Origin: Euglena gracilis
Lineage: Eukaryota > Euglenida > Euglenophyceae > Euglenales
DNA length: 64,000 nucleotides
Assembly: GCA_039621445.1 (NCBI GenBank)
Contig: CP154954.1
Location: forward strand, 40,293,572-40,357,571
Direction of reading: 5' to 3'
Shown: positions 42,429 through 50,739 of the stretch, piece after piece
Layout of the letters: each line of letters begins with the position of its first letter
Position numbering within the stretch: position 1 is the stretch's first letter
The notes under the pieces: model-generated
What the model saw: only the letters and a program-made list of their open reading frames with translations
The model's database searches: none
What the model was told of the DNA's origin: nothing
Translations under genes and position numbers: made by a program

Positions 42429-44306
42429 TCATGACTTTTCTGGGAATTTCTTCCCCCAGTCCCAACTGATTGTCCTTTCATAATGTTGAGGGATGTTGTC
42501 CCCCATTTTCAGGGGCTGTGCTGCTGGGTCTCCTGAGCAATAGTAGTATGACACTTGTTGTCCCTGGACACTGTGTCCCTGGCCAGAGACCGGACAGTTG
42601 AGATGGCTGCGATCAATTCTTTTACATTTATGATGGGAATCTTTTCGCCAAAATTCCTGCAATCGGGTTCCAGCTTGTAGGTCTAGGCCTCCCCAGCCAA
42701 AGGTTGAACTGTCTGACTCCAGGTGTCTTGTGGCTGGGCTGGGGAAAGGTCTCCCCCCCCATGTTTGCAGGATTTCCCTGACCTCTTGCAGTTGAGATTT
42801 CACCTCTGCAGAGATTGGAACTTGATGATCCCAGCCAAATTTTTCTTGTAGGTTGACAAAACCTACCAAAGTGTCTGTGAATGCCCGAAGGAAAGGTAGC
42901 CCCACCAAGAAGCTTCTTATGCATCCCAAAATTGAAGCCATTTTTTTTTTATTTAGGAACTGGTGGGTCACCAATTTTCCCAGTTCCCTCCGAATTAATC
43001 TCAACTTTTCTGTCCCCAATTGCAACTTTCCCTGTGCCAGGTTGAGGTGGAAACCCAAATGAGGAAGATTTTGGGTGGGCTGCAAAAATGATTTTTTGCT
43101 GTTGATTTTGAAACCCCCTTGCAGTAAATCTGCCAGCATGATGGCCAGTTGGTTGCTGACTTGCTTCTGGCTGTCTCCTATCAGGAGAATGTCGTCCAGG
43201 TACACAAAACATAAAAGACCTTTCGCCCTCCAACGTTTTTCCAGGCATTTCATTAAGCTCATGAATTTTTCTGGCAGCACATTTAATCCAAAACAAGCTG
43301 CCTGGAATTCCCAGCATGTGTCTTCTAAAGTCATTCGCATGTATGGTCTTAACGTTGGGTTCAGCATTAAATGAAAGTAGGCGTCTTTCAAGTCTACTTT
43401 CGCACCCCATTGTCCTTTTTTCAGGTGTCTGAAGATGACCTGGATGTTGTCCAGTTTGAAAGGGTGTGGGGAAAAGTGCTTGTTCAGTTGGCGACAATCG
43501 CTGATTAACCGATGTTTTTCTCCCTGAGGTTCTCTTTTGGAGATTACAAACCAAGGGATGGTGTGTTTGGTACCCTCCCAGGGGACTGGTTTTATGGCTC
43601 CTGCCTCGAAATAGTCCTGCAAAATACTTTTTGCCTTTTGAATTTCCATCTCTGATTTTGGCATGCAATATGTGCTGAGGGGGGGGGCTGATTCCCAAGG
43701 GGGGGTTACTCCCTGCGTGATGAGGTGCAACACCCTGGGGGGGGCAACTTTCTGCCACCATGGCAACTGGGCCTGAAGCCTCTGAAACAGGGGCACTCCC
43801 AGAAAGTGCTCCTCTGTCAGCAGCAGCACCTCGGTGATCTGTTCCACAGATCTCAAGCTTGCAGCTTCCCACAGCTTGCAAATGTCTTGACTTCTGCCCT
43901 TCAAGGTTGGTTGAATTCCTGGCACAATGCCCAGCTTTGGGGGACACAATGTCCGTTGGGGACTTGATGAGTTCTGATCTGAAAAGGAAGGAGCAATACT
44001 TCCTGGCAAGGTGTTGGGCAAACCATTTTCCTCCTTTGGACTTTCCTTTCCCCTTGGGGCCAGACCGCCATGGTCTCGGTTGCCAATTTGGTGTCCATTG
44101 CTTGAACTTCCACCCTTTTCCACCTGTGGCGGTGGGAAAATGCCACATGGGGAATGTGCCCATGAAGGGGGAACTGATACCCTCTTTGTTGATGCCAGCT
44201 TGGGCCTTGGCCATCTTGATGTCTTCGGGGGTGAACAGGCCATTCCCTGGCTGTATGGTCTGGGGGATGCTCCTCCTCTTCCTCTCCTTGACAATGTCTC
44301 CTTCAC
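42429..44306 (-). CDS. Reverse transcriptase / RNase H of the DIRS-like element
   Basis: Numbered from the GTG at 44306. RT motifs are VDLKDAYFHL (Asp305, Asp308), CFGLNVLPEKF and YLDDILL (Tyr369, Asp371, Asp372), followed by the thumb-like HLGFHLN region. RNase H starts with ESDSSTFGWGGL. After EFWRKD the RNase H motif NVKELIAA lies in the next frame (near 42625), while similarity returns to the first frame by ~42580. The domain thus carries two compensating frameshifts and is probably inactive. The first ~140 residues overlap the gag frame and are of doubtful meaning. RT homology starts near VPLFQRLQAQLPWW. Confidence 0.8.
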   Translation of the reverse strand: MKETLSRRGRGGASPRPYSQGMACSPPKTSRWPRPKLASTKRVSVPPSWAHSPCGIFPPPQVEKGGSSSNGHQIGNRDHGGLAPRGKESPKEENGLPNTLPGSIAPSFSDQNSSSPQRTLCPPKLGIVPGIQPTLKGRSQDICKLWEAASLRSVEQITEVLLLTEEHFLGVPLFQRLQAQLPWWQKVAPPRVLHLITQGVTPPWESAPPLSTYCMPKSEMEIQKAKSILQDYFEAGAIKPVPWEGTKHTIPWFVISKREPQGEKHRLISDCRQLNKHFSPHPFKLDNIQVIFRHLKKGQWGAKVDLKDAYFHLMLNPTLRPYMRMTLEDTCWEFQAACFGLNVLPEKFMSLMKCLEKRWRAKGLLCFVYLDDILLIGDSQKQVSNQLAIMLADLLQGGFKINSKKSFLQPTQNLPHLGFHLNLAQGKLQLGTEKLRLIRRELGKLVTHQFLNKKKMASILGCIRSFLVGLPFLRAFTDTLVGFVNLQEKFGWDHQVPISAEVKSQLQEVREILQTWGGRPFPSPATRHLESDSSTFGWGGLDLQAGTRLQEFWRKDSHHKCKRIDRSHLNCPVSGQGHSVQGQQVSYYYCSGDPAAQPLKMGDNIPQHYERTISWDWGKKFPEKS

Positions 44307-45048
44307 AGGCAGCTACATATGCAAATAGTTGTTGGCTCAAACCCAGAACGTCTTCAGGGGCTCCTTGCAATGTGCAGTGCAGTGCTGCCAAGATACGCAA
44401 AATGTTCAAAAACTTTTGCTGGACCGCACGTAGAGTGCGGTCATACCCACTCTTGCCATCCTGGCGGTGGTTGTTCTCTTCCGCTTTGGGCTTCAGGGTC
44501 TTCCAGGTGGGTATCTGTTCCAGCAAACTTCGTACTTCCAACCGTAGGTCCCCGGATTGTACCTGCGTCCATATCCTCTCCAGGTCCCCCGGCAGTGCCT
44601 CCTCGGCCGTCTGCCAGGGGAAGTCCTGGGCTTCCTCCGCCGCGCGCGCCGCCTCGTCGTCGCGATCCATCTCCGTCGTCGTCGTCGTCGCCGTAGTCCA
44701 CTTCTCGTACAGCTTGAAGGCCACGTCCGACGCTTTGTCGCTCAGCTCCAGTGACGGTATTGAGACGTTCTTCGTGAGGGCCAGGCTGTAAAGGTATGCC
44801 GCCAAGTATGGTTGAAGTGTAGACTCCACCATAGCCACTCCAGTGAGCTTCCGTACCGCAAGGGCGCAGCGTGTGGTATCCCAGCCGGCTCCAGTCCACT
44901 TCTGTCCTGACCCAATCGTGGCCATCACGGTGGTAGCGTCCGCATCTCGTAGGAAAGCTGTTGTCAGCGATTCTTGTAAGAATACTTTGCTCCACGCCGC
45001 TTCGAAGGCCTCTTGGTCAGTTTCGTCTTGCAGTTGTTTGAATTGCAT
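42949..45048 (-). CDS. Gag-like ORF of the DIRS-like element
   Basis: Starts at an ATG and reads MQFKQLQDETDQEAFEAAW. Gag homology with the plus-strand element covers about the first 330 residues: SGQKWTGAGWDTTRCA, KASDVAFKLYEKW, AEENNHRQDGKSGYD and VKERKRRSIPQT. A basic KGKGKSKGGK tail follows. There is no zinc knuckle. The frame stays open far beyond gag, overlapping RT in another phase for about 1.36 kb. RT is +1 relative to gag, so either programmed +1 frameshifting or one decay indel separates them. In the related plus-strand element gag and the start of pol share one frame, which favours decay. Confidence 0.7.
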   Translation of the reverse strand: MQFKQLQDETDQEAFEAAWSKVFLQESLTTAFLRDADATTVMATIGSGQKWTGAGWDTTRCALAVRKLTGVAMVESTLQPYLAAYLYSLALTKNVSIPSLELSDKASDVAFKLYEKWTTATTTTTEMDRDDEAARAAEEAQDFPWQTAEEALPGDLERIWTQVQSGDLRLEVRSLLEQIPTWKTLKPKAEENNHRQDGKSGYDRTLRAVQQKFLNILRILAALHCTLQGAPEDVLGLSQQLFAYVAACEGDIVKERKRRSIPQTIQPGNGLFTPEDIKMAKAQAGINKEGISSPFMGTFPMWHFPTATGGKGWKFKQWTPNWQPRPWRSGPKGKGKSKGGKWFAQHLARKYCSFLFRSELIKSPTDIVSPKAGHCARNSTNLEGQKSRHLQAVGSCKLEICGTDHRGAAADRGALSGSAPVSEASGPVAMVAESCPPQGVAPHHAGSNPPLGISPPPQHILHAKIRDGNSKGKKYFAGLFRGRSHKTSPLGGYQTHHPLVCNLQKRTSGRKTSVNQRLSPTEQALFPTPFQTGQHPGHLQTPEKRTMGCESRLERRLLSFNAEPNVKTIHANDFRRHMLGIPGSLFWIKCAARKIHELNEMPGKTLEGERSFMFCVPGRHSPDRRQPEASQQPTGHHAGRFTARGFQNQQQKIIFAAHPKSSSFGFPPQPGTGKVAIGDRKVEINSEGTGKIGDPPVPK

Positions 45049-45099
45049 GATCAGCTTGAGTAATTTGGTTGCAGCTCCGTGCCAAAAGGACGATTATGA

Positions 45100-45149
45100 T
45101 CCGCCTACTCCGGCAAAGAAAAGCAGTAAGAAGCACCACAACCAACACC
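45100..45149 (-). repeat. DIRS-like right inverted terminal repeat, inner part
   Basis: Reverse complement of the left repeat core (TCCGCCTACTCCGG, GCAGTAAGAAGCACCACAAC). The repeat is cut at ACCAACACC and resumes at 50660. Confidence 0.75.
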
Positions 45150-45455
45150 AAAAGTCGCGAAATAATTGGCGCAAAGTACATCGCGTGTGCAGGTGGGCAG
45201 AAGTGGATTGAGTGCGCTGATTCCTAAGCGCTCTCAACAACGCGCGACAAAGCTTTCTGTGTCTGGATTTGAAGTGCTTCGACCGAGTTTCGCGAAGCCT
45301 CAACCAACCCTCGTGCCCTGAATTCTTTGTTTTGCTTGACATCATCTGAGTTTTCTTTAGGAATACAGCTCTCTGATCTTCCACCTACAGTCCACTTCGT
45401 CAACTCCGCCCCTGCCCCCAACATCCGAGGACAGGGGGACGCCCCTGTTCCTCCC

Positions 45456-48400
45456 ATGTGTCAAGAGGCGCCCCATCCCGCCCGCCGCCCAGGGCCCCCA
45501 GAGGGGGACGCCCCCATCCTGAGATGCGCCCAAACCGTGAGCAGCAAAGGCAATGACCTGGGGGTGATGCCGCCAAGGCTCCCGCCCCCAGCGAGCCTGG
45601 GCGAGTCTCCCTGCTCCTCCCCCCCGAGGGCAGCTTCACCCCACCGACGCCCCCAAAGCACCAGCAGGCTGGCCCACACGTTAGCGGCGTTTTCGCTGGG
45701 CTGTGATCCGAGGGAGACGCCGCCAAGGATCTCTCCCTCGGTGAGCCCGGGCGGGCCTGTCCCTCCCCATGGTGCTGCCGCAGTCCCCACTGCTGGCCAT
45801 CCCCCCTTCCCGTCCCCGAGATGCGCCCAAACCGTGAGCAGTGAAGGCAATGACCTGGGGGTGATGCCGCCAAGGCTCCCGCCCCCAGCGAGCCTGGGCG
45901 AGTCTCCCTGCTCCTCCCCCCCGAGGGCAGCTTCACCCCACCGACGCCCCCAAAGCACCAGCAGGCTGGCCCACACGTTAGCGGCGTTTTCGCTGGGCTG
46001 TGATCCGAGGGAGACGCCGCCAAGGATCTCTCCCTCGGTGAGCCCGGGCGGGCCTGTCCCTCCCCATGGTGCTGCCGCAGTCCCCACTGCTGGCTCGCCC
46101 CCCCCTCCCACCCCAAGGCGTGCCCAACCCCGTCCCCACCACAGCCCACCCAGCACCATTCACTTTCGGCCTCCAACCTCAATCGCCACGATCCCGAGCT
46201 GCCTTTCGTCCCCTTCTTCTCCCGTCCTCTTTTGTCCCCTTTCCATCCCCTCCCTGGCTTTCCCTCCATGGTTCCACATTTGCGATCCAGGTCTTCAACT
46301 ATCCTCATTGCATTCACAAAGTTCATGGGTGCGGGACCTCTGCAAGGATGGAGATATCGAGTCAAATCCGGGGCCGACTTCACCTTCGGATCCTGGGGCA
46401 GCTTTCATGGCGGTGAATCAGTCAGCTGCGGTCATCAACCTAGCGCCTCCACCACCGTCTGCCTCCTCCTCTGCTTCCGCACCGGCAGGACCAAACCAGC
46501 GGGCACGTAAGCGAAGAGCTGAGCGCGGTCCAGATTCCTCAGATTCCGAGGAAGAGGGCCCAGGCCTTTTCCATTGCCCGTTTCCCCACTGCTGCAAGTC
46601 CCTCCGACACAGCTTTCAGGGTTGGAACACAAAGCGGCTCGCCACAAACCATGTAGCAATGGTCCACGTCGCCGCAGGAGAGATGCCTTCGTCTGTTTGG
46701 CTTCGGGACGCACAACGCTGGGTGTGTGGACATTGCCTCAAGCTCCTCCCAGAAGGCAAACGGTGTGCAGGTGAGAATTGCTACCGAGTGCGACCGGACT
46801 CCACCCCAACCCGTCTCCCTCCTGCAAGCCACCCACCACTAGCCCATGCAGCCGTGAGCTCATCCTCAAGCAACCGCATGCCTCCATCCACGCCATTGGA
46901 CGCACCGAATGCGCTTATGTCATCAGCAATTCACGAGATTCTGTCCACCACAAGGCCTCTGTTCCGGCACATCCCGCGTGCGGCTGTCACATTGTGGGGT
47001 GTGGCCTGGGCTGAGCTGCAACAGCGCCTCTGCTCTGAACGTTCGTGGGAGGCACTCCGAGACTGGGCCCTGTTCCAAAAGGTGACCCTCTGGTCGCCTC
47101 GAGGTGGCAAGGGCCACAAGGGACAAGCCGCCCAACTCATCAGATCACGAGTTGATCGCTTCAAGGCAGGAGACCTGGCTTCTTTGTGGGACGAGTTTCG
47201 CCAAGGCATCCCTCGGCCGGACCGCAAGAAGAAAAAAAGCACGGCATTTCCATCCCTGGAGGACAAAGTGGACAGGCTGCAGGAAGCCCCATTCCTGAAC
47301 ACGCTGCGGGGCTTGATGGAAGATGGAGCATTTGGCAAGGCAGTGCGCCATCTCATGTCTGATGGGTTGCACGATCCGTTGGACCACAAGGTGCAGGCAA
47401 AGCTCAGAGACCTGCATCCCAGAAGGCCAGAAGTCATCGTGGTGGAGCCTGTCTCCAAAGTGTTTCCATTCCCGAAGGAGGAATCCTCTCAAGAGCAACA
47501 TGACTTGAATAAGTTTCTCCGTGAGACGTTACTCTCTTTTCCAAGAGCAGCCGCAGCAGGCCCAGATGGACTCCGACCCCAACACCTCCAGGACGTCGTG
47601 CGTGTGGACGCCGGTGCAGCAATGGTGTTGGCAGCGCTGCGCACGTTCTCCAAAGCGGCCCTGGAAGGGTCACTGCCAGCACAAGCAATGCCATTCATCT
47701 CATCGGCCAGCTTGATTCCATTGCGGAAGGACGGCCCCAGTGGCAGTCTGAACATTCGCCCCATTGCAGTGGGGAACACCCTCCGCCGCTTTGTGGGCAA
47801 GTTCGCCATGACCTCACCGTGTGTCAAGCAACGGGCATCAGAGCTGCACCCGCATCAATGCGGAGTCACCACCGAAGGGGCTTGTGAGACCATAGCCCAA
47901 GGGGTGCAATCATTTGCAGAACACGGCCAAGGAGACACATGGGCTATCCTGCAAGTGGACCTACAGAACGCGTTCAACGCAATTGACCGGCAAGCCCTCC
48001 TGAAAGCAGTCCGCAATCGGGCCCCAGAGCTTGAGGCATGGGCACGTTTGTCTTACGCACAGCATTCCGCCCTCTACAACCATGGACACCGTATGACCAG
48101 TGAGCAAGGAGTGCAGCAAGGAGACCCTTTGGGTCCCCTCTTCTTTGCATTGGCGTGGCAAGATGTGGTCCTGGCGCTGCCCAAAGGTTTGAAGATGAAC
48201 GTGTGGTATCTGGATGATGGTCACCTCGTGGGTTCCATGGACACCTTGGCCGCAGCTTTGGCAACCATCAGCCTGAGTTCTGCACATCTGGGCGTGCATC
48301 TCAACCTCCAAAAATGTCGCCTGTGGGGTCCTGCACAGACACCGACATCGGATGGAAACCATTTCGATTTGTTGCGATCAATCCCCCGAGTACCTTGGAT

Positions 48401-49928
48401 GCCAGACCATGGGCTGCGGGTCCTCGGCTTCCCAGTGGAACACCCACTTTCAACATCCTTCCGCAAAGCCGAGATGCAAGGGGCAGTGGACAAGCTCCAA
48501 GAAGCATGCCACGTCCTCACCAACCTGGGAGATCCTCAGGTTGAGCATGTGCTCTTGCGTTACTGTCTTGATGCCTGCAAGGTGATGCATTTCCTACGTA
48601 CCATGAACATGGACACCCTACAAGAGCCAATCCAAGCAGCGGCGCGGATCATCCGGAAGACATGGGATGACATCATGGGCCAGCCAGCTTCAAATGATGC
48701 ACAATGGACACAGTGTTCGCTCCCTCTACGCTTGGCCGGTCTCGGGGTGAAGGATCCCCTCGTCCTCCAAGCACCAGCCAGAATGGCAGGGATTCTATGT
48801 GCACAACAGCGGTCACAACTGTTGAGGTTTCCGCCCGAGGCTTGTGCCTTGCCCCCTGATTTCAAGAAGGTGGCTGTGGATCTGCGCGGCACACTCGGCC
48901 CTCAGTTCGAGCCACTGCCAGATTGGATTGAGAAGAATCAACCATCGGACGTAGAAGAAGACCACAGAAGGCAACAGTGGTGGACAGACAAAGTGCACCA
49001 AGCAAGGAAAGAAGCTTTGAAGAACATCTTGCCACAACGAGACAAATGCCGCCTCCGACTACAATCGATGCCCCATACAACCGCCTGGCTCCAAACGATA
49101 CCAAACAAAGGCATGGGAACCAAAATCCCAGCAACAAAGTACCGCCTCCTCCTCCGATGGTGGCTCGGTGCCAAGGTCCTCCCGGGCTCGTCTGGTGCTC
49201 CTTGCCCCCTGTGTGGAGACTCCATGGATCCCTTTGGGGACCACCTGCTATGCTGCAAAAAGAACAAACTCGTGCAACGTCACAACGCTGTGCGGGACGC
49301 ACTGGCAATGGTCCTCAGAGAGCATGGAGTACACACCAAGACAGAGGTGGCTATCGGTGGGAAGAGGCGCCCAGCGGATGTGGCCCTGCAAGGGGTTGAC
49401 CCTGTCGGGCCGTTGGCAGTCGACCTCGTAGTGTTCCACCCCCTCCGGAAGGATTTGTCGTGGGACGAGGACATTGCTTTAAGGAACATGGCAGCAATGG
49501 AACACAAGAAGGTCACAAAGAACCAACCTGTCTGTGAAGCCGCAGGATGGTTATTCAGCCCCCTGTCTTTCCATCCGTGGTCGGGCTTGGGCCCATTGGG
49601 GTCTGGTCTCCTCGGCCGCTTGGTGAAGCAAGCCCTCGGTGACAAGCAAGGATGGGCAAGGCAGCACCTGGCCGCAGACATTTGGCAACGTATATCCGCA
49701 ACCTTGATGGCCTTTGTGGCTGAACAGCTTTCTGCCGCCGCTACAACCAGAGGGCATGAGGAATTACCTCCAACGGCCACGCCGCAAGAGACGCCGACGA
49801 GAACCATGAGCATACAAGGAGCCACCGCAGTGGCGGCGGTGGACATGGAAGGATGGCAAAGAGTGCGCCAAGCCGAGGATGGGACCCTTGTCGGCCCCAT
49901 TCGCATCCAGTGCACCCGCCCGAGGTGA
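45456..49928 (+). CDS. 2A / zinc finger / RT / restriction-like endonuclease polyprotein
   Basis: The frame is open from 45273. The first in-frame ATG is 45456, giving 1,490 residues (numbering used here). Residues 1-297 are Pro/Ser/Gly-rich with a 99-codon-period duplication. DGDIESNPGP at 298-307 matches the 2A consensus DxExNPGP, with skipping expected between Gly306 and Pro307. A C2H2-like finger follows (Cys374, Cys379, His399, His404), then a C4 finger (Cys424, 427, 437, 442). RT motifs include GPDG (702-705), VDLQNAF with Asp835, QQGDPLGP, and YLDD with Asp920/Asp921. A knuckle CPLC..GDHLLC (Cys1250, Cys1253, His1263, Cys1266) precedes the nuclease residues Glu1297, Asp1308 (RPADV) and Asp1323 (VDLVV). 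It would nick target DNA and reverse-transcribe its own RNA. No frameshift or stop is seen. Confidence 0.9.
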   Translation: MCQEAPHPARRPGPPEGDAPILRCAQTVSSKGNDLGVMPPRLPPPASLGESPCSSPPRAASPHRRPQSTSRLAHTLAAFSLGCDPRETPPRISPSVSPGGPVPPHGAAAVPTAGHPPFPSPRCAQTVSSEGNDLGVMPPRLPPPASLGESPCSSPPRAASPHRRPQSTSRLAHTLAAFSLGCDPRETPPRISPSVSPGGPVPPHGAAAVPTAGSPPPPTPRRAQPRPHHSPPSTIHFRPPTSIATIPSCLSSPSSPVLFCPLSIPSLAFPPWFHICDPGLQLSSLHSQSSWVRDLCKDGDIESNPGPTSPSDPGAAFMAVNQSAAVINLAPPPPSASSSASAPAGPNQRARKRRAERGPDSSDSEEEGPGLFHCPFPHCCKSLRHSFQGWNTKRLATNHVAMVHVAAGEMPSSVWLRDAQRWVCGHCLKLLPEGKRCAGENCYRVRPDSTPTRLPPASHPPLAHAAVSSSSSNRMPPSTPLDAPNALMSSAIHEILSTTRPLFRHIPRAAVTLWGVAWAELQQRLCSERSWEALRDWALFQKVTLWSPRGGKGHKGQAAQLIRSRVDRFKAGDLASLWDEFRQGIPRPDRKKKKSTAFPSLEDKVDRLQEAPFLNTLRGLMEDGAFGKAVRHLMSDGLHDPLDHKVQAKLRDLHPRRPEVIVVEPVSKVFPFPKEESSQEQHDLNKFLRETLLSFPRAAAAGPDGLRPQHLQDVVRVDAGAAMVLAALRTFSKAALEGSLPAQAMPFISSASLIPLRKDGPSGSLNIRPIAVGNTLRRFVGKFAMTSPCVKQRASELHPHQCGVTTEGACETIAQGVQSFAEHGQGDTWAILQVDLQNAFNAIDRQALLKAVRNRAPELEAWARLSYAQHSALYNHGHRMTSEQGVQQGDPLGPLFFALAWQDVVLALPKGLKMNVWYLDDGHLVGSMDTLAAALATISLSSAHLGVHLNLQKCRLWGPAQTPTSDGNHFDLLRSIPRVPWMPDHGLRVLGFPVEHPLSTSFRKAEMQGAVDKLQEACHVLTNLGDPQVEHVLLRYCLDACKVMHFLRTMNMDTLQEPIQAAARIIRKTWDDIMGQPASNDAQWTQCSLPLRLAGLGVKDPLVLQAPARMAGILCAQQRSQLLRFPPEACALPPDFKKVAVDLRGTLGPQFEPLPDWIEKNQPSDVEEDHRRQQWWTDKVHQARKEALKNILPQRDKCRLRLQSMPHTTAWLQTIPNKGMGTKIPATKYRLLLRWWLGAKVLPGSSGAPCPLCGDSMDPFGDHLLCCKKNKLVQRHNAVRDALAMVLREHGVHTKTEVAIGGKRRPADVALQGVDPVGPLAVDLVVFHPLRKDLSWDEDIALRNMAAMEHKKVTKNQPVCEAAGWLFSPLSFHPWSGLGPLGSGLLGRLVKQALGDKQGWARQHLAADIWQRISATLMAFVAEQLSAAATTRGHEELPPTATPQETPTRTMSIQGATAVAAVDMEGWQRVRQAEDGTLVGPIRIQCTRPR
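45521..46094 (+). repeat. In-frame tandem duplication in the leader region
   Basis: A 277-nt block at 45521-45797 recurs at 45818-46094 (period 297 nt, exactly 99 codons) with only about two differences, one giving SSKGN versus SSEGN. It lies upstream of the 2A motif, in the Pro/Ser-rich segment. Confidence 0.9.
46347..46376 (+). other. 2A-like ribosome-skipping motif
   Basis: Codons read DGDIESNPGP, matching the DxExNPGP consensus in full. Preceded by WVRDLCK, similar to the helical region before known 2A sites. It would release the 306-residue leader from the enzymatic part co-translationally. Confidence 0.9.
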
Positions 49929-50160
49929 GACCCCTCGGAAGAGGACATGGTAGCACCATCTCCGACACAAAAAAAATAGAAAAGGGCCCACACCCCTCTG
50001 GGTAAGGCCATCGAGAATCGAAGTGAAAGCGCCCAAGTGACAGGCGGGTGCAACGGCTCGCGGTGACCCGTCCCGACGGCAAAGAACAGCACGCGGACAC
50101 GGGCGACACGCCCGCACGGGCGACGCGCGGGCACGACACGCGCGAAACACGTGCGAGCCG

Positions 50161-50400
50161 TGCCGAGCCGTGCCGAGCCGTGCCGAGCCGTGCCGAGCCG
50201 TGCCGAGCCGTGCCGAGCCGTGCCGAGCCGTGCCGAGCCGTGCCGAGCCGTGCCGAGCCGTGCCGAGCCGTGCCGAGCCGTGCCGAGCCGTGCCGAGCCG
50301 TGCCGAGCCGTGCCGAGCCGTGCCGAGCCGTGCCGAGCCGTGCCGAGCCGTGCCGAGCCGTGCCGAGCCGTGCCGAGCCGTGCCGAGCCGTGCCGAGCCG
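50161..50400 (+). repeat. Perfect decamer array, 24 copies of TGCCGAGCCG
   Basis: Twenty-four consecutive identical 10-mers within the 3' UTR of the non-LTR element. They are preceded by a variant GTGCGAGCCG and followed by a partial TGCC. Frames encoding RAEPCRAVPS repeats across it are artefacts of the repeat. Confidence 0.95.
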
Positions 50401-50659
50401 TGCCTAAAAAAAAAATCCCAAATTCTTGCCCATTGCATCAAAAAAAAAAAAAAAAAAGGTGGGCAGAAGGGCCGGTATGATTGGCTCTGTCCCGAAAAGA
50501 CAGCATGGTAAACACACCTCAGAGAACGCTGAAAGGACAGTCGAACCCGAAACCTCCATTGAGCACACCGGGGAATAGCCTGCCCCCATCAATGCCACCC
50601 CACCCCGCCTGCTACCTCACCCCTCGGACTCTGGCCCCTACATGGCCGATTCCGGGTTC

Positions 50660-50739
50660 ACCAACACCACAAACCAAAGAACAACAGCCGGAAAGAAGAG
50701 CAGGACCTCACTGGGGTCTTGTGCGGAGCCGGAGCTGTC
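50660..50739 (-). repeat. DIRS-like right inverted terminal repeat, outer part
   Basis: Continues ACCAACACCACAAACC, then AACAACAGCCGG and AAGAAGAGCAGGAC, to the terminus GGAGCCGGAGCTGTC at 50739. Confidence 0.75.

Larger units (their letters stand above)
45204..50457 (+). mobile_element. Full-length non-LTR retrotransposon with 2A and restriction-like endonuclease
   Basis: 5,254 bp bounded by the perfect 12-bp repeat GGTGGGCAGAAG (45192-45203 and 50458-50469), a target-site duplication. It has a ~250-bp 5' leader, one uninterrupted ORF, a ~530-bp 3' UTR with a decamer array, and an 18-A tail (50440-50457). It is inserted in the 244-bp element, itself inside the DIRS terminal repeat. With both ends, a duplication and an intact ORF it looks young and possibly active. 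The domain order (zinc fingers, RT, zinc knuckle, PD-D/E-type nuclease) places it among the R2/CRE/R4/NeSL-type RLE elements. The clade is not assigned. Confidence 0.85.
45150..50659. mobile_element. 244-bp insertion of unknown class, split by the non-LTR element
   Basis: The 9-bp repeat ACCAACACC at 45141-45149 and 50660-50668 flanks sequence that interrupts the DIRS terminal repeat. Without the nested non-LTR element the insertion is 54 + 190 bp. It has no terminal inverted repeats. On the minus strand it contains GGGTTCGACTGTCC, weakly like a tRNA B box, and ends in TTTT, so a SINE-like origin is possible but unproven. Confidence 0.55.
40785..50739 (-). mobile_element. DIRS-like tyrosine-recombinase retrotransposon (minus strand)
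   Basis: Boundaries come from the split hAT-like MITE on either side. The element carries gag (ATG at 45048), RT/RNase H and tyrosine-recombinase frames in the usual order, inverted terminal repeats, and an internal complementary region at 41071-41170. There is no target-site duplication at its edges, as expected for recombinase-mediated insertion. The right terminal repeat is interrupted by two nested insertions (45150-50659). Without them the element is ~4.4 kb. Gag-pol and RNase H frameshifts suggest this copy is no longer autonomous. Confidence 0.85.

Noticed and set aside
45327-45455. TTG at 45327 as the start of the non-LTR polyprotein
   Set aside because: A TTG start is unlikely in a eukaryote. 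The first in-frame ATG is at 45456.
45400-46383. 327-codon minus-strand frame under the non-LTR ORF
   Set aside because: It is the antisense of the G/C-rich Pro/Ser leader and duplicates with it. The plus-strand frame contains the conserved domains.
50048-50511. Frames encoding RAEPCRAVPS repeats
   Set aside because: Direct translation of the TGCCGAGCCG decamer array in a 3' UTR.
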